Below are positions 1 through 8,352 of a DNA stretch of 64,000 nucleotides, one piece after another. The stretch's first letter is position 1. Every line of letters starts with the position of its first letter. Source of the DNA: Leptospira vanthielii serovar Holland str. Waz Holland = ATCC 700522 (GTDB lineage Bacteria > Spirochaetota > Leptospiria > Leptospirales > Leptospiraceae); the NCBI RefSeq assembly GCF_000332455.1, contig NZ_AOGY02000024.1:1-64000 (forward strand), written 5' to 3'. The notes under the pieces were generated by a model, which was not told the DNA's origin, ran no database searches, and worked only from the letters and a program-made list of their open reading frames with translations. A program made the position numbers and the translations under genes.

Positions 1-212
1 CTGGAACTTTCATTCTTCTGTGAAATGATTTGAGCATTTGATACTGAATAATTAATGAAAGAATTTCTTGAATAACCTTTAGATAATTCTCTGGAAATGC
101 TTGAAGGACTTCGATTCAGTATCTTAGCTATACTTCTAATACTTTCCTCTTTAAATCGCATCTCAGCAATTACTTCCCTTTCTTTCAAATTAATTCTTGT
201 ATAATGATTCAT
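1..212 (-). CDS. IS30-family transposase, N-terminal 70 residues (partial at window edge)
   Basis: The ATG is at 210-212 on the minus strand and the frame stays open for 70 codons to the window edge. The translation begins MNHYTRINLKEREVIAEM and continues with a helix-turn-helix containing SIRSIAKILNRSPSSISREL. This is the HTH_38 domain that opens IS30-family transposases and binds the terminal repeats. The DDE catalytic domain would lie outside the window. The gene is intact as far as it can be read. Family assignment is firm; whether the element is still active cannot be judged from this fragment. Confidence 0.85.
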   Translation of the reverse strand, partial: MNHYTRINLKEREVIAEMRFKEESIRSIAKILNRSPSSISRELSKGYSRNSFINYSVSNAQIISQKNESS

Positions 213-268
213 TTATTAACACCTTATTCATTAGATTATCGGTGTTGCGTTAAAAATTTGATTCTACC
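1..268 (-). mobile_element. IS30-family insertion sequence, left end (partial, runs off window)
   Basis: The element end is placed near base 268. Read on the minus strand, the sequence from 268 inwards resembles the terminal inverted repeat of E. coli IS30 as I remember it: GTAGA near the tip and AACGCAACA about 18 bases in. A transposase start codon follows about 57 bases from the tip, the spacing expected for IS30. The rest of the element lies outside the window, so the second end and the target duplication cannot be seen. The boundary falls inside the last codons of the neighbouring LpxR-like gene, which suggests the insertion clipped that gene. Confidence 0.7.
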
Positions 269-1356
269 TTAAATAATAAATAATTGAGTCCAATGTTATA
301 AGGATTGTTTGTTCCCTTTACTAAAAATTCATTAAATAAAATATACCTTTGTAAAGAGTTTTTCCCATTATCTTCTGCAAGAGCTCTGTACTGAATTTCT
401 CTTTCACCCGCTTCTGGAGTTGGGTTATTCAGATAATTGTCCCAATTGCTAAAGGCGGTGTTTCTATTCTGAGTTTTGTATGCTTTATCCGATCCTATTT
501 GGCCTTGGATAGTTGCATTATAAAATTGTAAAGTGCCACCTGGATTCACATAGAAATACCAATATCCTTTTCCATCTTCATGAAGGATGGGAGGACCTGG
601 TTGTAATGCAGAACTGCCAGGGCCAGGAGTTTTGTCGATATTCCCGAATCGAAAGATAAACCCAAAAGAAACATCCGATTGAATATTCCCTACGTTAAGA
701 TTATACTGAGTTCCAAAAAAACGATGATGAAACTTTCTAACATCTGTTCGTAGCGCACCTGAGTATGAATTGGGGATCTGTGTATCCCAACCTTGCGGAG
801 TGGGTGAGCCAATCAAATTGTGAAAATTCATCTGTGCAGATTTGCCTCCAACAGACGGTCCAATCATCCCAAGTTCTAATTCTGTAGTGATACTAGTGTC
901 TTCCGTTGCTGTTGTTAGCGAATTACTAAAGTATGCTCTACTTGAATAAGGTCGATCGCCATAGGATACATCCGCCTTTTCTATGTTTGTTGGTGTATAG
1001 AACTCCTGTCCGAGTGAAAATCCTTGCAAATATTTTGTAGTTTGCGACGGAGTAATGAATAAATCATTCCAATATCCTAATACTTTCCGCGTAGGATTGG
1101 ACTCCCCAGCGCTCATATTAAATTCCAAACGGGATCCATTCGTATAATACCTGTCTGAGAAACCTCCAAAGGCATCATTTTCCATTATCAGTCGGATTTG
1201 GTATTGGTCTTTTGGTTCGGGAATTTTCCTTTCTATTTCAGGAGTGATCGGTGACTTTATCGGATTTTGTTTTTTGATCACTTTCTTCGTTTTTTCTGAG
1301 TGCAAGCCAATGGTAAAGACGAGAACAAGGAAAGATAAATACCAGAAGACTTTCAT
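250..1356 (-). CDS. LpxR-like outer-membrane lipid A deacylase family protein, 3' end probably clipped by IS30
   Basis: The 368-residue product has an N-terminal signal peptide (MKVFWYLSFLVLVFTIGLHS) and then the LpxR (DUF2219) signature: MENDAFGGFSDRYYTNG, followed by DRPYSSRAYF and an NFHNLIG...PQGWDTQIPN segment. LpxR proteins are outer-membrane beta barrels that remove the 3' acyloxyacyl chains of lipid A; the Asn-Asp pair and the His correspond to family active-site positions. The last codons (V-E-S-N-F-stop, 250-267) lie inside the inferred IS30 end, so the native C-terminal strand has probably been replaced. Family members usually end in a strand with a terminal aromatic residue, and here the protein stops soon after NIGLNYLLF. 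Activity on lipid A is inferred from the family only. Confidence 0.75.
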   Translation of the reverse strand: MKVFWYLSFLVLVFTIGLHSEKTKKVIKKQNPIKSPITPEIERKIPEPKDQYQIRLIMENDAFGGFSDRYYTNGSRLEFNMSAGESNPTRKVLGYWNDLFITPSQTTKYLQGFSLGQEFYTPTNIEKADVSYGDRPYSSRAYFSNSLTTATEDTSITTELELGMIGPSVGGKSAQMNFHNLIGSPTPQGWDTQIPNSYSGALRTDVRKFHHRFFGTQYNLNVGNIQSDVSFGFIFRFGNIDKTPGPGSSALQPGPPILHEDGKGYWYFYVNPGGTLQFYNATIQGQIGSDKAYKTQNRNTAFSNWDNYLNNPTPEAGEREIQYRALAEDNGKNSLQRYILFNEFLVKGTNNPYNIGLNYLLFKVESNF

Positions 1357-1380
1357 GATCCTATAGAAAATCCCCCTGAA

Positions 1381-1409
1381 GAACCTGCAAGGAACTCTCT
1401 TGCAGGTTC
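1381..1409 (-). terminator. Strong stem-loop after the frameshifted lipoprotein gene
   Basis: A perfect 11-bp stem, GAACCTGCAAG paired with CTTGCAGGTTC, encloses a 7-base loop. It starts 9 bases past the stop of the gene at 1418 and lies before the start of the LpxR-like gene. On the minus strand it is followed by TTC and then purines rather than a clean U tract, so it may stabilise the 3' end as much as terminate. Confidence 0.6.
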
Positions 1410-1417
1410 GGTTGCCC

Positions 1418-4080
1418 TCAATTAACTGTCATAGTTCCCATTTGAGCATCGGAAAAAGAGAGGCCAGCATTTGATCCATTTCCATCTAAATCACAGTAAG
1501 TGTTGGAAGCTACGCCAGTGATGGAGAATCTAAAAACATAACGATAAGTCCCTGCAGTGGAAGGGGCTGTGATTGCAGAATAGTATTCATCGTCATTTCC
1601 ATATTGTGTATTATAAGTTGTAGCAGTGAAAGTCCATAGGTGCGGGTGTGTGATCGGATTGGTATTGTTCGGGCCATATCCAACACTTGCCACGACTCTA
1701 ACGTCGGCTCCGGGTGTATCCGATACACCTGCATGATAAATTCTTCCATAAATTACATCAGTTGTCCCACTGGAGCTAACTGTAAGGCTACTTGGCCATT
1801 GGATCGAACAATAATGTAAAATGGGTAAATTAACTGGTGTTTTGTTTACCTCTGCACTGAGGGAACTTTCTCCTCCGGCATGAACTGCTACTAAACGAAA
1901 GAAATAGGCAGTGTCATTGGTGAGACCTGTGACCACAATGGGGGAAGAAGTTCCCGTAACTGAAGAGTTGCTAGTCGTCACTCCTGAAGATGTGCTGTAA
2001 TAAACCTTATAACTTGTTGCCCCGGAAACTGTGGCGAAGGCAATGGAAACTTCTGAGTTACCGGCCGTAGCCGAAGAGATCGTCGGTGCCGATGGGGGAC
2101 CAACAACAACAGCAAAACTGGAGACTGAAGAAATGTTTCCTGCTTGGTCACAACTCATTGCTTTGATCGTATAACTACCGTTTGGTAGTGTGGCTGCCGT
2201 TGTATATTCTGATCCACTGGAAATGGTGCAAGCCGTTCCGCCACTAAAGGAAGGATCCGTTCCTGTGGTTGAATATGCTGTTTTTTTGCAACCAGTGCCG
2301 CCCGTATCAGCACAACTTATAGTAACCGTGGTTCCACTGGTATGTGGGCCACCTGTTGTTGGGGATGTAATACTTACGTTAGGAGCTGTTGTGTCTTTGG
2401 TAAGGGAAAAGGAATTTGATCCATAATTGGAAACCAAGTTTGAAACACAAATTCGTAGCGTATTGGATTCTACGGAAAATGCGGAATTGGCAATGGTTGA
2501 TGTAGTATCCGGTCCACCGGAGGATACAGCTCCACTTACATTTAGATTTCCAGAACCATTGCTCAAAGGAGTTCCAGTAGAACAACTGGATCCACCCACT
2601 CGGAGTTGGTAGTTTCCTGATTTAGAACTTTGCCAAGAAACAGAAACTGACTCGGTTCCATTTAAATAAATTGGATGTGAGTTGATTGTAATATTCGCAA
2701 CCGTTGTATCGACGCTATATAATCCTGATGTTACGCTGCTTACGTTTCCTGCAACATCTCTGGCAACGTATTTTAAATAATTTGAGTTAGCGTCAGATAG
2801 TGAAATTGCTGTGGAATATTCTCTGCCTGAAGTTATACTCCCTGAAACTCCATTGATTGTTGGGTTTGTTGGGGCAGAACCAGATTGTAAGGCATAAACA
2901 ATTTTTGTACAACCTGATCCACCCGCATCCGTACAAACTAAGGTGACAGAAGTTGTTGTGGAAAAATTTCCTTGCCCAGGAGTCGGGGTCACGGTCGGTG
3001 CTGTATCATCTCTTGTGATTTGAAATGTTTGGGATCCCGTTAGTCCTAATGCGGTCACACAAATCCTATATTCCTTACTCCCCTCTGCGGAAAAATGAGA
3101 TCCAGCACTTCTTGTAAAAGTTTTGTTCACACCTGAAGTGACAGAACCATTATCTACTTCAGTACCATTGTTACAGGAAGAGGAACCTTCTTTGATACTA
3201 TAGGTTCCAGTTTTATTGGATGTCCAAGTGGCCGTTGAACTCGCAATGGCACCTGCTGAATTACTGATATAATTTGCAGAGAGTGATACCGATACGGACG
3301 GAGCAGCTGAGTCAATTGTATATGTTCCTGTTGAAACTGTAGAAAGATTCCCGGCCAGGTCCCGACACATGGCTTTTAATGTATAGTTGCCATCTCCCGA
3401 AAAGGAAATAGTTTTACTTGGAGGGTTCGTTGTTAAACCTACTTTAGGTGAAAAGGAAGGTGTGTTTCCGTCGAGAGTGTAAAGTATCATCCCCGGTGCC
3501 ACGGAATCTTGGCATTGGATTGTGACTGCAATGGCGGAGGAGGAGGTTGCAGAACTTGGAGATAAGTTTATAGTTGGAACAGTAACATCATTTAAAATTT
3601 GAACTATCGTTGTATCATTTGGAGTTCCATCTCCGTCTGTATCAAATCCTTCTGGGTTTCCATCTTTGTTTGCATCTACTAACACCACTGTGTTACCTGA
3701 ACCGTTTGGACCGGTAGTAATTGCGATAATTCCTGCATCAGTTACAGAAATGTAGTAGTCTGGAACACCATCCCATTCTGATCCACTGCATCGGGAATAC
3801 CATCACCATTTGTATCGAGTAACACTAATGAGGGGAAGTCGTTTCCATTTAGATTGATTCCATCAGAGATCCCATCTCCGTTAGAATCCGCAAGAATTCC
3901 ATCATTATTTAAATCAATAGTGGCTCCCGGTTTTAGCTTCGATGAATTCCCTGAAGAACCGCCACCTAAACCAAGCAAAATTGATTCCATACCGGACTTT
4001 TTTTCTTCTCCAGGCAAAAGGATACAATTTGTAAAGATTAGACCAGATATAAGTAATGCCGTTAAACTTCTAATTTTCAT
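1418..4080 (-). pseudogene. Large surface lipoprotein with Asp-rich repeats, CHB_HEX_C-like repeats and fibronectin III, split by a one-base frameshift
   Basis: Two open frames on the minus strand join into one protein. The 5' part (from ATG 4078-4080) has a spirochaetal lipoprotein signal, MKIRSLTALLISGLIFTNC, then calcium-binding-like repeats (DLNNDGILADSNGDG, DTNGDGIPD). At 3772-3774 a G triplet breaks the next repeat: one added base restores DQNGDGVPDYY and fuses into the downstream frame, whose first residues again read DANKDGNPEGFDTDGDG. That part contains repeated modules with YTLDGNTPSF-type motifs (chitobiase C-terminal-like) and a fibronectin III domain near its end (SYKVYYSTSSGV...GLTNDTAYFFRLVAV). 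The protein is probably an outer-surface adhesin-type lipoprotein. As sequenced it would stop after about 112 residues. A sequencing or assembly error in a GGG run is as likely as a real mutation. Confidence 0.75.
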
Positions 4081-4246
4081 ATATTTTTCTCGCTTGTTAG
4101 TCGATATACTATATAACAGGTATTTTTTCAAAACTGTCAATTGAAATCTTCAGGATAGAGCTAATGTTTTCTTTGGTGATATGGAGATTAAAGGGTAAGT
4201 CATCCTGATTTCGAATCATTGGCACTCTTTCGAATTTTATAACTTT

Positions 4247-4657
4247 CTATTTTGTTTCTAGTTCGGCATCGGACTTTAAATACAGATATCGTTCCGCTAT
4301 GAAAGTTCCAAAGGGTACGACTGAAGCAAGCGCCGCTAAAAAAGTTTTTTTTGTTTTCCATTCTAATTCTACTTTAACCTGAAACAATTCTACCAAATAC
4401 AAAAGGAACAACAACCCATGGATGAGTCCAACGATCTTATTTGGCTCTGGATTTTTATACAGATATTTGAGTGGCATGGTCACGAAGAGGATTGTGAGAA
4501 AAGAGAGTCCCTCTAAAAAAGCTAAAATGCGAAATCGTCCTAATTTGGTTTGGAGTAAAGAAAACACAGTCACTTCCTTGTAGTTCAGTATTTTCCAATT
4601 TCTTGGGAATCTATGTTTCGTCCTTACTTTCTTTAGTGAGTTTGGATCCTTAAACAA
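4247..4657 (-). CDS. DUF3817 integral membrane protein
   Basis: The 136-residue product matches the DUF3817 family: TKLGRFRILAFLEGLSFLTILFVTMPLKY, then a short loop with PEPNKIVGLIHGLLFLLYLVEL and a final SVVPFGTFIAERYL segment. Three hydrophobic segments predict an inner-membrane protein of unknown function. The first 30 residues are charged and unlike the family, so the true start may be a GTG near residue 29 or 31, where an AAGGAAG sequence lies just upstream. It is divergent from the ceramidase gene, with about 140 bases between. Confidence 0.75.
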   Translation of the reverse strand: MFKDPNSLKKVRTKHRFPRNWKILNYKEVTVFSLLQTKLGRFRILAFLEGLSFLTILFVTMPLKYLYKNPEPNKIVGLIHGLLFLLYLVELFQVKVELEWKTKKTFLAALASVVPFGTFIAERYLYLKSDAELETK

Positions 4658-4761
4658 ACTGCTGCGATGACAGTTTTTTGGGCAAAATTAGTAGAATTGT
4701 ATCGAAAATCGGAATTCTGCCGGATCTAAGATTCCCAAAATTAGTCGACAATTGTTCGGGA

Positions 4762-4790
4762 TTGACATTTGAGAGGAACCCATTTAGAAT
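4762..4790 (+). promoter_or_regulatory. Near-consensus sigma-70 promoter of the ceramidase gene
   Basis: TTGACA (4762-4767) and TAGAAT (4785-4790) are separated by exactly 17 bases. The expected transcription start, about 7 bases downstream, falls at or beside the ATG at 4798, so the message would have almost no leader. A GAAGG sequence sits directly against the ATG. Either the mRNA is leaderless or a second promoter lies further upstream. Confidence 0.5.
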
Positions 4791-4797
4791 CTGAAGG

Positions 4798-6810
4798 ATG
4801 AAGTTCCGAATTTTTCTAATTGTTCTTTTTTGTTTCTCTCTCCCCCTTATGTCGGAAGAGAGATCGGTGTATTCTGCCGCCATGGCGAAAAAAGACATCA
4901 CAGGTCCGTCTGTGGGTGTTATGTTTTGGGGCTTTGCCAGAGAAGACCAAACGGGAGTTGGGATTCACACAAGGCAGTTCGCGAGATCGCTCGTCATCCG
5001 CGACCAAAGTTCCAAAAAACTTTTAGCTTATGTGACGGCTGAAGTTGGTGGTATCCCTTTTGAAATCCAAAGAGATGTGGTCAAAAGATTACAATCCGAA
5101 TTGGATCCAGGATTTAACTATGGTAATGTTCTCATCAACGCATCACATACGCATAGTGGGCCCGCAGGGCACTTTCATTATTCAGAAGTATCCTTTTATT
5201 CAAAAGATTTTTATTCGGAATCTTATGCTGTTCTAAGAGATGGGATCTTTGAGTCCATCAAAGATGCATATCTAAAGATGAAACCCGCTGAATTGACTGT
5301 CGGAAAAACAATGGTGAGTGAAGCGGGTGTCAATCGAAGTCTTTCTGCTTACCTTGCCAATCCAGAATCAGAAAGAAAAACATATTCAGATAATATTGAT
5401 CGTGAGATGTTACAATTAACAGTATCGGTTGCTGGTGTTCCTGTCGGCTTTGTCAATTGGTATGGAGTTCATCCAACCAATATTACCTTTGATAATCGAC
5501 TGATATCGTCGGATAACAAAGGAATCGCATCCTTACTTGCTGAGTCAGAGGCCAAAAAACAAGGGTTAAGCGATTTTGTTGCCATTTTTGCACAAGCAAA
5601 TGAAGGGGATGTGTCTCCCAATCTCAATTTGAATAATACAGGCCCAGGAAAGGATATTTACGATAGTAGTTTTATTATTGGAAAGAGACAATTTGTAGCA
5701 AGCCAACAGATATTGAAATCTGAAGGAAAACGCCTGTCAGGTGGAATTTCTTTTACACAACGATTCATTGATATGAGTAAACATCCTGTGAGTAGTGAAT
5801 TCTCAGGAACTGGAAAAACAGAAACCACATGTCCATCGGCCTATGGTTATTCTTTTGCTGCAGGTTCCACAGAAGAAGGTGGTGGGCACTGGTTATTTCA
5901 CGAAGGAATGACAAGTAAAAATCGTAGGTTCTACATTGATTGGATTGCAAAATTTATGTTACAATCTCCCTCAGACGAACTCAGAGCATGCCAGAACCCG
6001 AAAGCTGTTTTGTTCCCAATGGGAGAAACAAAACCTATTCCTAGTTTACCACAAATCCTACCCTATGGACTAACACTCATCGGTGACCTTACTATTTTAG
6101 TGTTACCACATGAAGTCACAACAATGTCCAGTAGACGACTAAAAAAAGAAGTTCAGTCCGTATTAAAAGATAAAACTACTGAGATTGTTTTGTCTGGACT
6201 TACGAATGATTTTTCTGGATACATCACAACACCGGAAGAGTACTCAACTCAAAATTATGAAGGTGGTCATACATTACACGGTCCTCAGAGTTTGAATGCT
6301 CTAAGACAAGAATTTCATAAAATGTCAGTAGAGTTAAAGGATGGAAGTCCGGCAACATCTCCGACAATTATGCCATTGGATTTATCCGATCGTATCCATC
6401 CTTTGAAGATACCATCATCAGACGTTGTCTCAACCAAACCACAATCGGTGATCCAACCAAGTTCCGAATCTTATCAAAGAGGTGAGGTCGTATCTTGTCG
6501 AGTGGCATCTGCAAACCCAAACGTGGGTTATCCGAAAGTGACTTCCTATTTATGGGTCGAAGTTTTAGAGAAGTCCACTTGGAAACCCGTTCGTTCCGAC
6601 GCCGATTTTGATACAAAATTTATTTATCAAAAACGTGGTCTTTGGGGCAGAACAGAAGAAAGTGTAGATCTAATTTGGGAAACTAGTTCCGATACAAAAC
6701 CAGGCGAGTATCGTTTGGTCCATGAGGGAATGTTTTTAAATGCCGATGGAATCAAATCTAATTACAGGATTGAGTGCCCAAGTTTTCGAATTGCTGAAGG
6801 TGGAATATAA
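4798..6810 (+). CDS. Secreted neutral (non-lysosomal) ceramidase
   Basis: The 670-residue protein has a signal peptide (KFRIFLIVLFCFSLPLMS) and the full neutral ceramidase layout. Near the N terminus are DITGPSVGVMFWGFA and GIHTRQFARSLVI. Zinc-site motifs follow: SHTHSGP (His117, His119) and WYGVHPTN (His225). The catalytic serine motif GDVSPN (Ser273) is intact. Further on are VLPHEVTTMSSRRL, GLTNDFSGYITTPEEY and YEGGHTLHGP, then the C-terminal immunoglobulin-like domain. The family hydrolyses the amide bond of ceramide to sphingosine and fatty acid outside the cytoplasm. The gene stands alone with its own promoter. Whether the substrate is host ceramide, an environmental sphingolipid or an N-acyl lipid of its own cannot be told from sequence. 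Confidence 0.9.
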   Translation: MKFRIFLIVLFCFSLPLMSEERSVYSAAMAKKDITGPSVGVMFWGFAREDQTGVGIHTRQFARSLVIRDQSSKKLLAYVTAEVGGIPFEIQRDVVKRLQSELDPGFNYGNVLINASHTHSGPAGHFHYSEVSFYSKDFYSESYAVLRDGIFESIKDAYLKMKPAELTVGKTMVSEAGVNRSLSAYLANPESERKTYSDNIDREMLQLTVSVAGVPVGFVNWYGVHPTNITFDNRLISSDNKGIASLLAESEAKKQGLSDFVAIFAQANEGDVSPNLNLNNTGPGKDIYDSSFIIGKRQFVASQQILKSEGKRLSGGISFTQRFIDMSKHPVSSEFSGTGKTETTCPSAYGYSFAAGSTEEGGGHWLFHEGMTSKNRRFYIDWIAKFMLQSPSDELRACQNPKAVLFPMGETKPIPSLPQILPYGLTLIGDLTILVLPHEVTTMSSRRLKKEVQSVLKDKTTEIVLSGLTNDFSGYITTPEEYSTQNYEGGHTLHGPQSLNALRQEFHKMSVELKDGSPATSPTIMPLDLSDRIHPLKIPSSDVVSTKPQSVIQPSSESYQRGEVVSCRVASANPNVGYPKVTSYLWVEVLEKSTWKPVRSDADFDTKFIYQKRGLWGRTEESVDLIWETSSDTKPGEYRLVHEGMFLNADGIKSNYRIECPSFRIAEGGI

Positions 6811-6863
6811 GATTATAAAATAAATAAGATCCACTTTCCTATAAATGGATCTACTTCCTTCGC

Positions 6864-6902
6864 ACCGAGTTCCTCGGACTATGTCCTTTGAGCTCGGTTT
6901 TT
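6864..6902 (+). terminator. Possible terminator after ceramidase gene
   Basis: ACCGAG (6864-6869) pairs with CTCGGT (6893-6898), followed by five T residues. The loop is long (23 bases). A second inverted repeat, GATCCA/TGGATC, lies just before it at 6828-6851. The rest of the gap to 7026 shows only the ribosome binding site of the next gene. Confidence 0.4.
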
Positions 6903-7026
6903 AGTTTGATCCATCTCAACACATTCTTAGGATTGAAATCCCTTTTGTTTTGAAAAACAAGTTGTGGGAAATTCGCATGTAGTGGAAATCTTAGGAAAAG
7001 AGAACAAGGATATAAGAGGAAGGCAG

Positions 7027-7830
7027 ATGAGCAAATTTTACCGAGACGAATGGGTTTGGATTACGGGAGCCTCCTCTGGAATTGGAAAAGAATTAGTCGC
7101 ACAAGCATACAAACAGAAAGCAAAGGTATTACTTGCATCTCGAAAAATCAAAGATTTAGAAGCCATTGCGAAAGAACTCCATTTAGAGAAAGGACGTTTC
7201 GCTGTAGAAAAATTAGATTTGGAAGATTACAAATCTATGGCTGCTTTTGCAAAACGTTGTATTCAAAAGTATGGGATCCCAAAAGTAGTCATCCATAATG
7301 GTGGGATCAGTCAAAGATCCTTAACCAAAGAAACAAACTTAATTACATTAGAAAAGATAATGAATACTAATTTTTATGGTGCAGCCGAGATGACTCGAGC
7401 GATGATCCCACAAATTTTAGGTAAAAAGGAAGTTCACTTTGCTGTGATTTCAAGTGTTGCTGGAAAAATTGGTAGTCCACTTCGATCTGCTTATTCAGCC
7501 TCCAAATTTGCGTTAGTTGGTTTTTTTCATTCCTTACGATCAGAAGAGGAAAAATCCGGTATTTTTGTGACCATGGTGTATCCAGGTTTTATTCAAACAA
7601 ATATTTCTAAAAATGCATTAAAGGGAGACGGCTCTTCCACTGGAACTATGGATTCCGTAATTGCTGCGGGATTACCAGTTCAGTTATGTGCGCACCGAAT
7701 TTTACATGCGGTGGCCAACAAACAACGTGAAGTTGTTATTGCAGGTATCAAAGAAAAATTCGGATTAGTTTTACAAATGGTGTACCCGTCGTTATTTTTC
7801 AAAATGATTCAAAAAGCAAAGGTTAGGTAG
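7027..7830 (+). CDS. Short-chain dehydrogenase/reductase (SDR)
   Basis: The start chosen is ATG 7027, preceded by AGAGGAAGG; an upstream GTG at 6964 in the same frame lacks a good ribosome site. The product (267 residues) has the classical SDR pattern: the nucleotide-binding motif TGASSGIGKEL near residue 12, the NGG motif in HNGGISQRS, a catalytic Ser in ISSVAGKIG and the YSASK pair (Tyr156, Lys160). The C-terminal hydrophobic tail resembles membrane-associated DHRS7-like enzymes. The substrate is unknown. The next gene follows after 13 bases, so the two are probably cotranscribed. Confidence 0.85.
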   Translation: MSKFYRDEWVWITGASSGIGKELVAQAYKQKAKVLLASRKIKDLEAIAKELHLEKGRFAVEKLDLEDYKSMAAFAKRCIQKYGIPKVVIHNGGISQRSLTKETNLITLEKIMNTNFYGAAEMTRAMIPQILGKKEVHFAVISSVAGKIGSPLRSAYSASKFALVGFFHSLRSEEEKSGIFVTMVYPGFIQTNISKNALKGDGSSTGTMDSVIAAGLPVQLCAHRILHAVANKQREVVIAGIKEKFGLVLQMVYPSLFFKMIQKAKVR

Positions 7831-7843
7831 GGAGAAAGTTCAG

Positions 7844-8263
7844 TTGAAACAAAAATTTTACGTTATTGGAATGGTTCTATTTTTATCCCTGGGAGTATTT
7901 GCAGAAACTCCAATTTTAGATTATAAAACAAAAACAAATGCGAACGAGAAAGAACGTACATATCTTTTAGATCTTCTGCGAGCTAATCTTGCTAATGAAT
8001 TCAAACAAGAATTTATATTTGTTGTAGAACATTTTAAAGTTTCCGGAGACTACGCTTGGTTTCGGGGAACGGCCAAAAGAAAGGATGGGAAGGAAATTTC
8101 CTTATCTGAAGAAATTCCTTATGACTGTTGCCATCTGGAAGCTCTCTTTAAAAAAACCAATGGGAAATGGCAAATTTCTGAATCAGGCGCTTTTAGTACG
8201 GACGTTTGGTGGGATGGAATCCAAGCCCGCTACCCGAAAGCATCTAAAGATATCTTTCAGTAA
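7844..8263 (+). CDS. Small secreted protein of unknown function
   Basis: The product is 139 residues with a TTG start 8 bases after an AGGGAGAAAG ribosome site. A signal peptide (MKQKFYVIGMVLFLSLGVFA) precedes a mixed alpha/beta sequence. The middle reads VSGDYAWFRGTAKRKDGKEI and then DCCHLEALFKKTNGKWQI, a pattern like NTF2-type or SnoaL-like small periplasmic domains in which a substrate-sized cone carries a GKWQI strand. That fold suggestion is weak. There is a vicinal Cys-Cys pair at about residue 95. It follows the SDR gene closely, which suggests shared transcription rather than shared function. Confidence 0.7.
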   Translation: MKQKFYVIGMVLFLSLGVFAETPILDYKTKTNANEKERTYLLDLLRANLANEFKQEFIFVVEHFKVSGDYAWFRGTAKRKDGKEISLSEEIPYDCCHLEALFKKTNGKWQISESGAFSTDVWWDGIQARYPKASKDIFQ

Positions 8264-8352
8264 ATTTGAACAATCAGTCCATAAGTTTGGAATGACCGCT
8301 GCGATTATTTACAAAAAGGTTTTGATATTTTGATAGAATCTGCCTTTAGGGG

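Noticed and set aside
4107..4219. 36-codon minus-strand frame in the gap before the frameshifted lipoprotein
   Set aside because: Too short, no ribosome site, overlaps the next gene's leader and resembles no known peptide.
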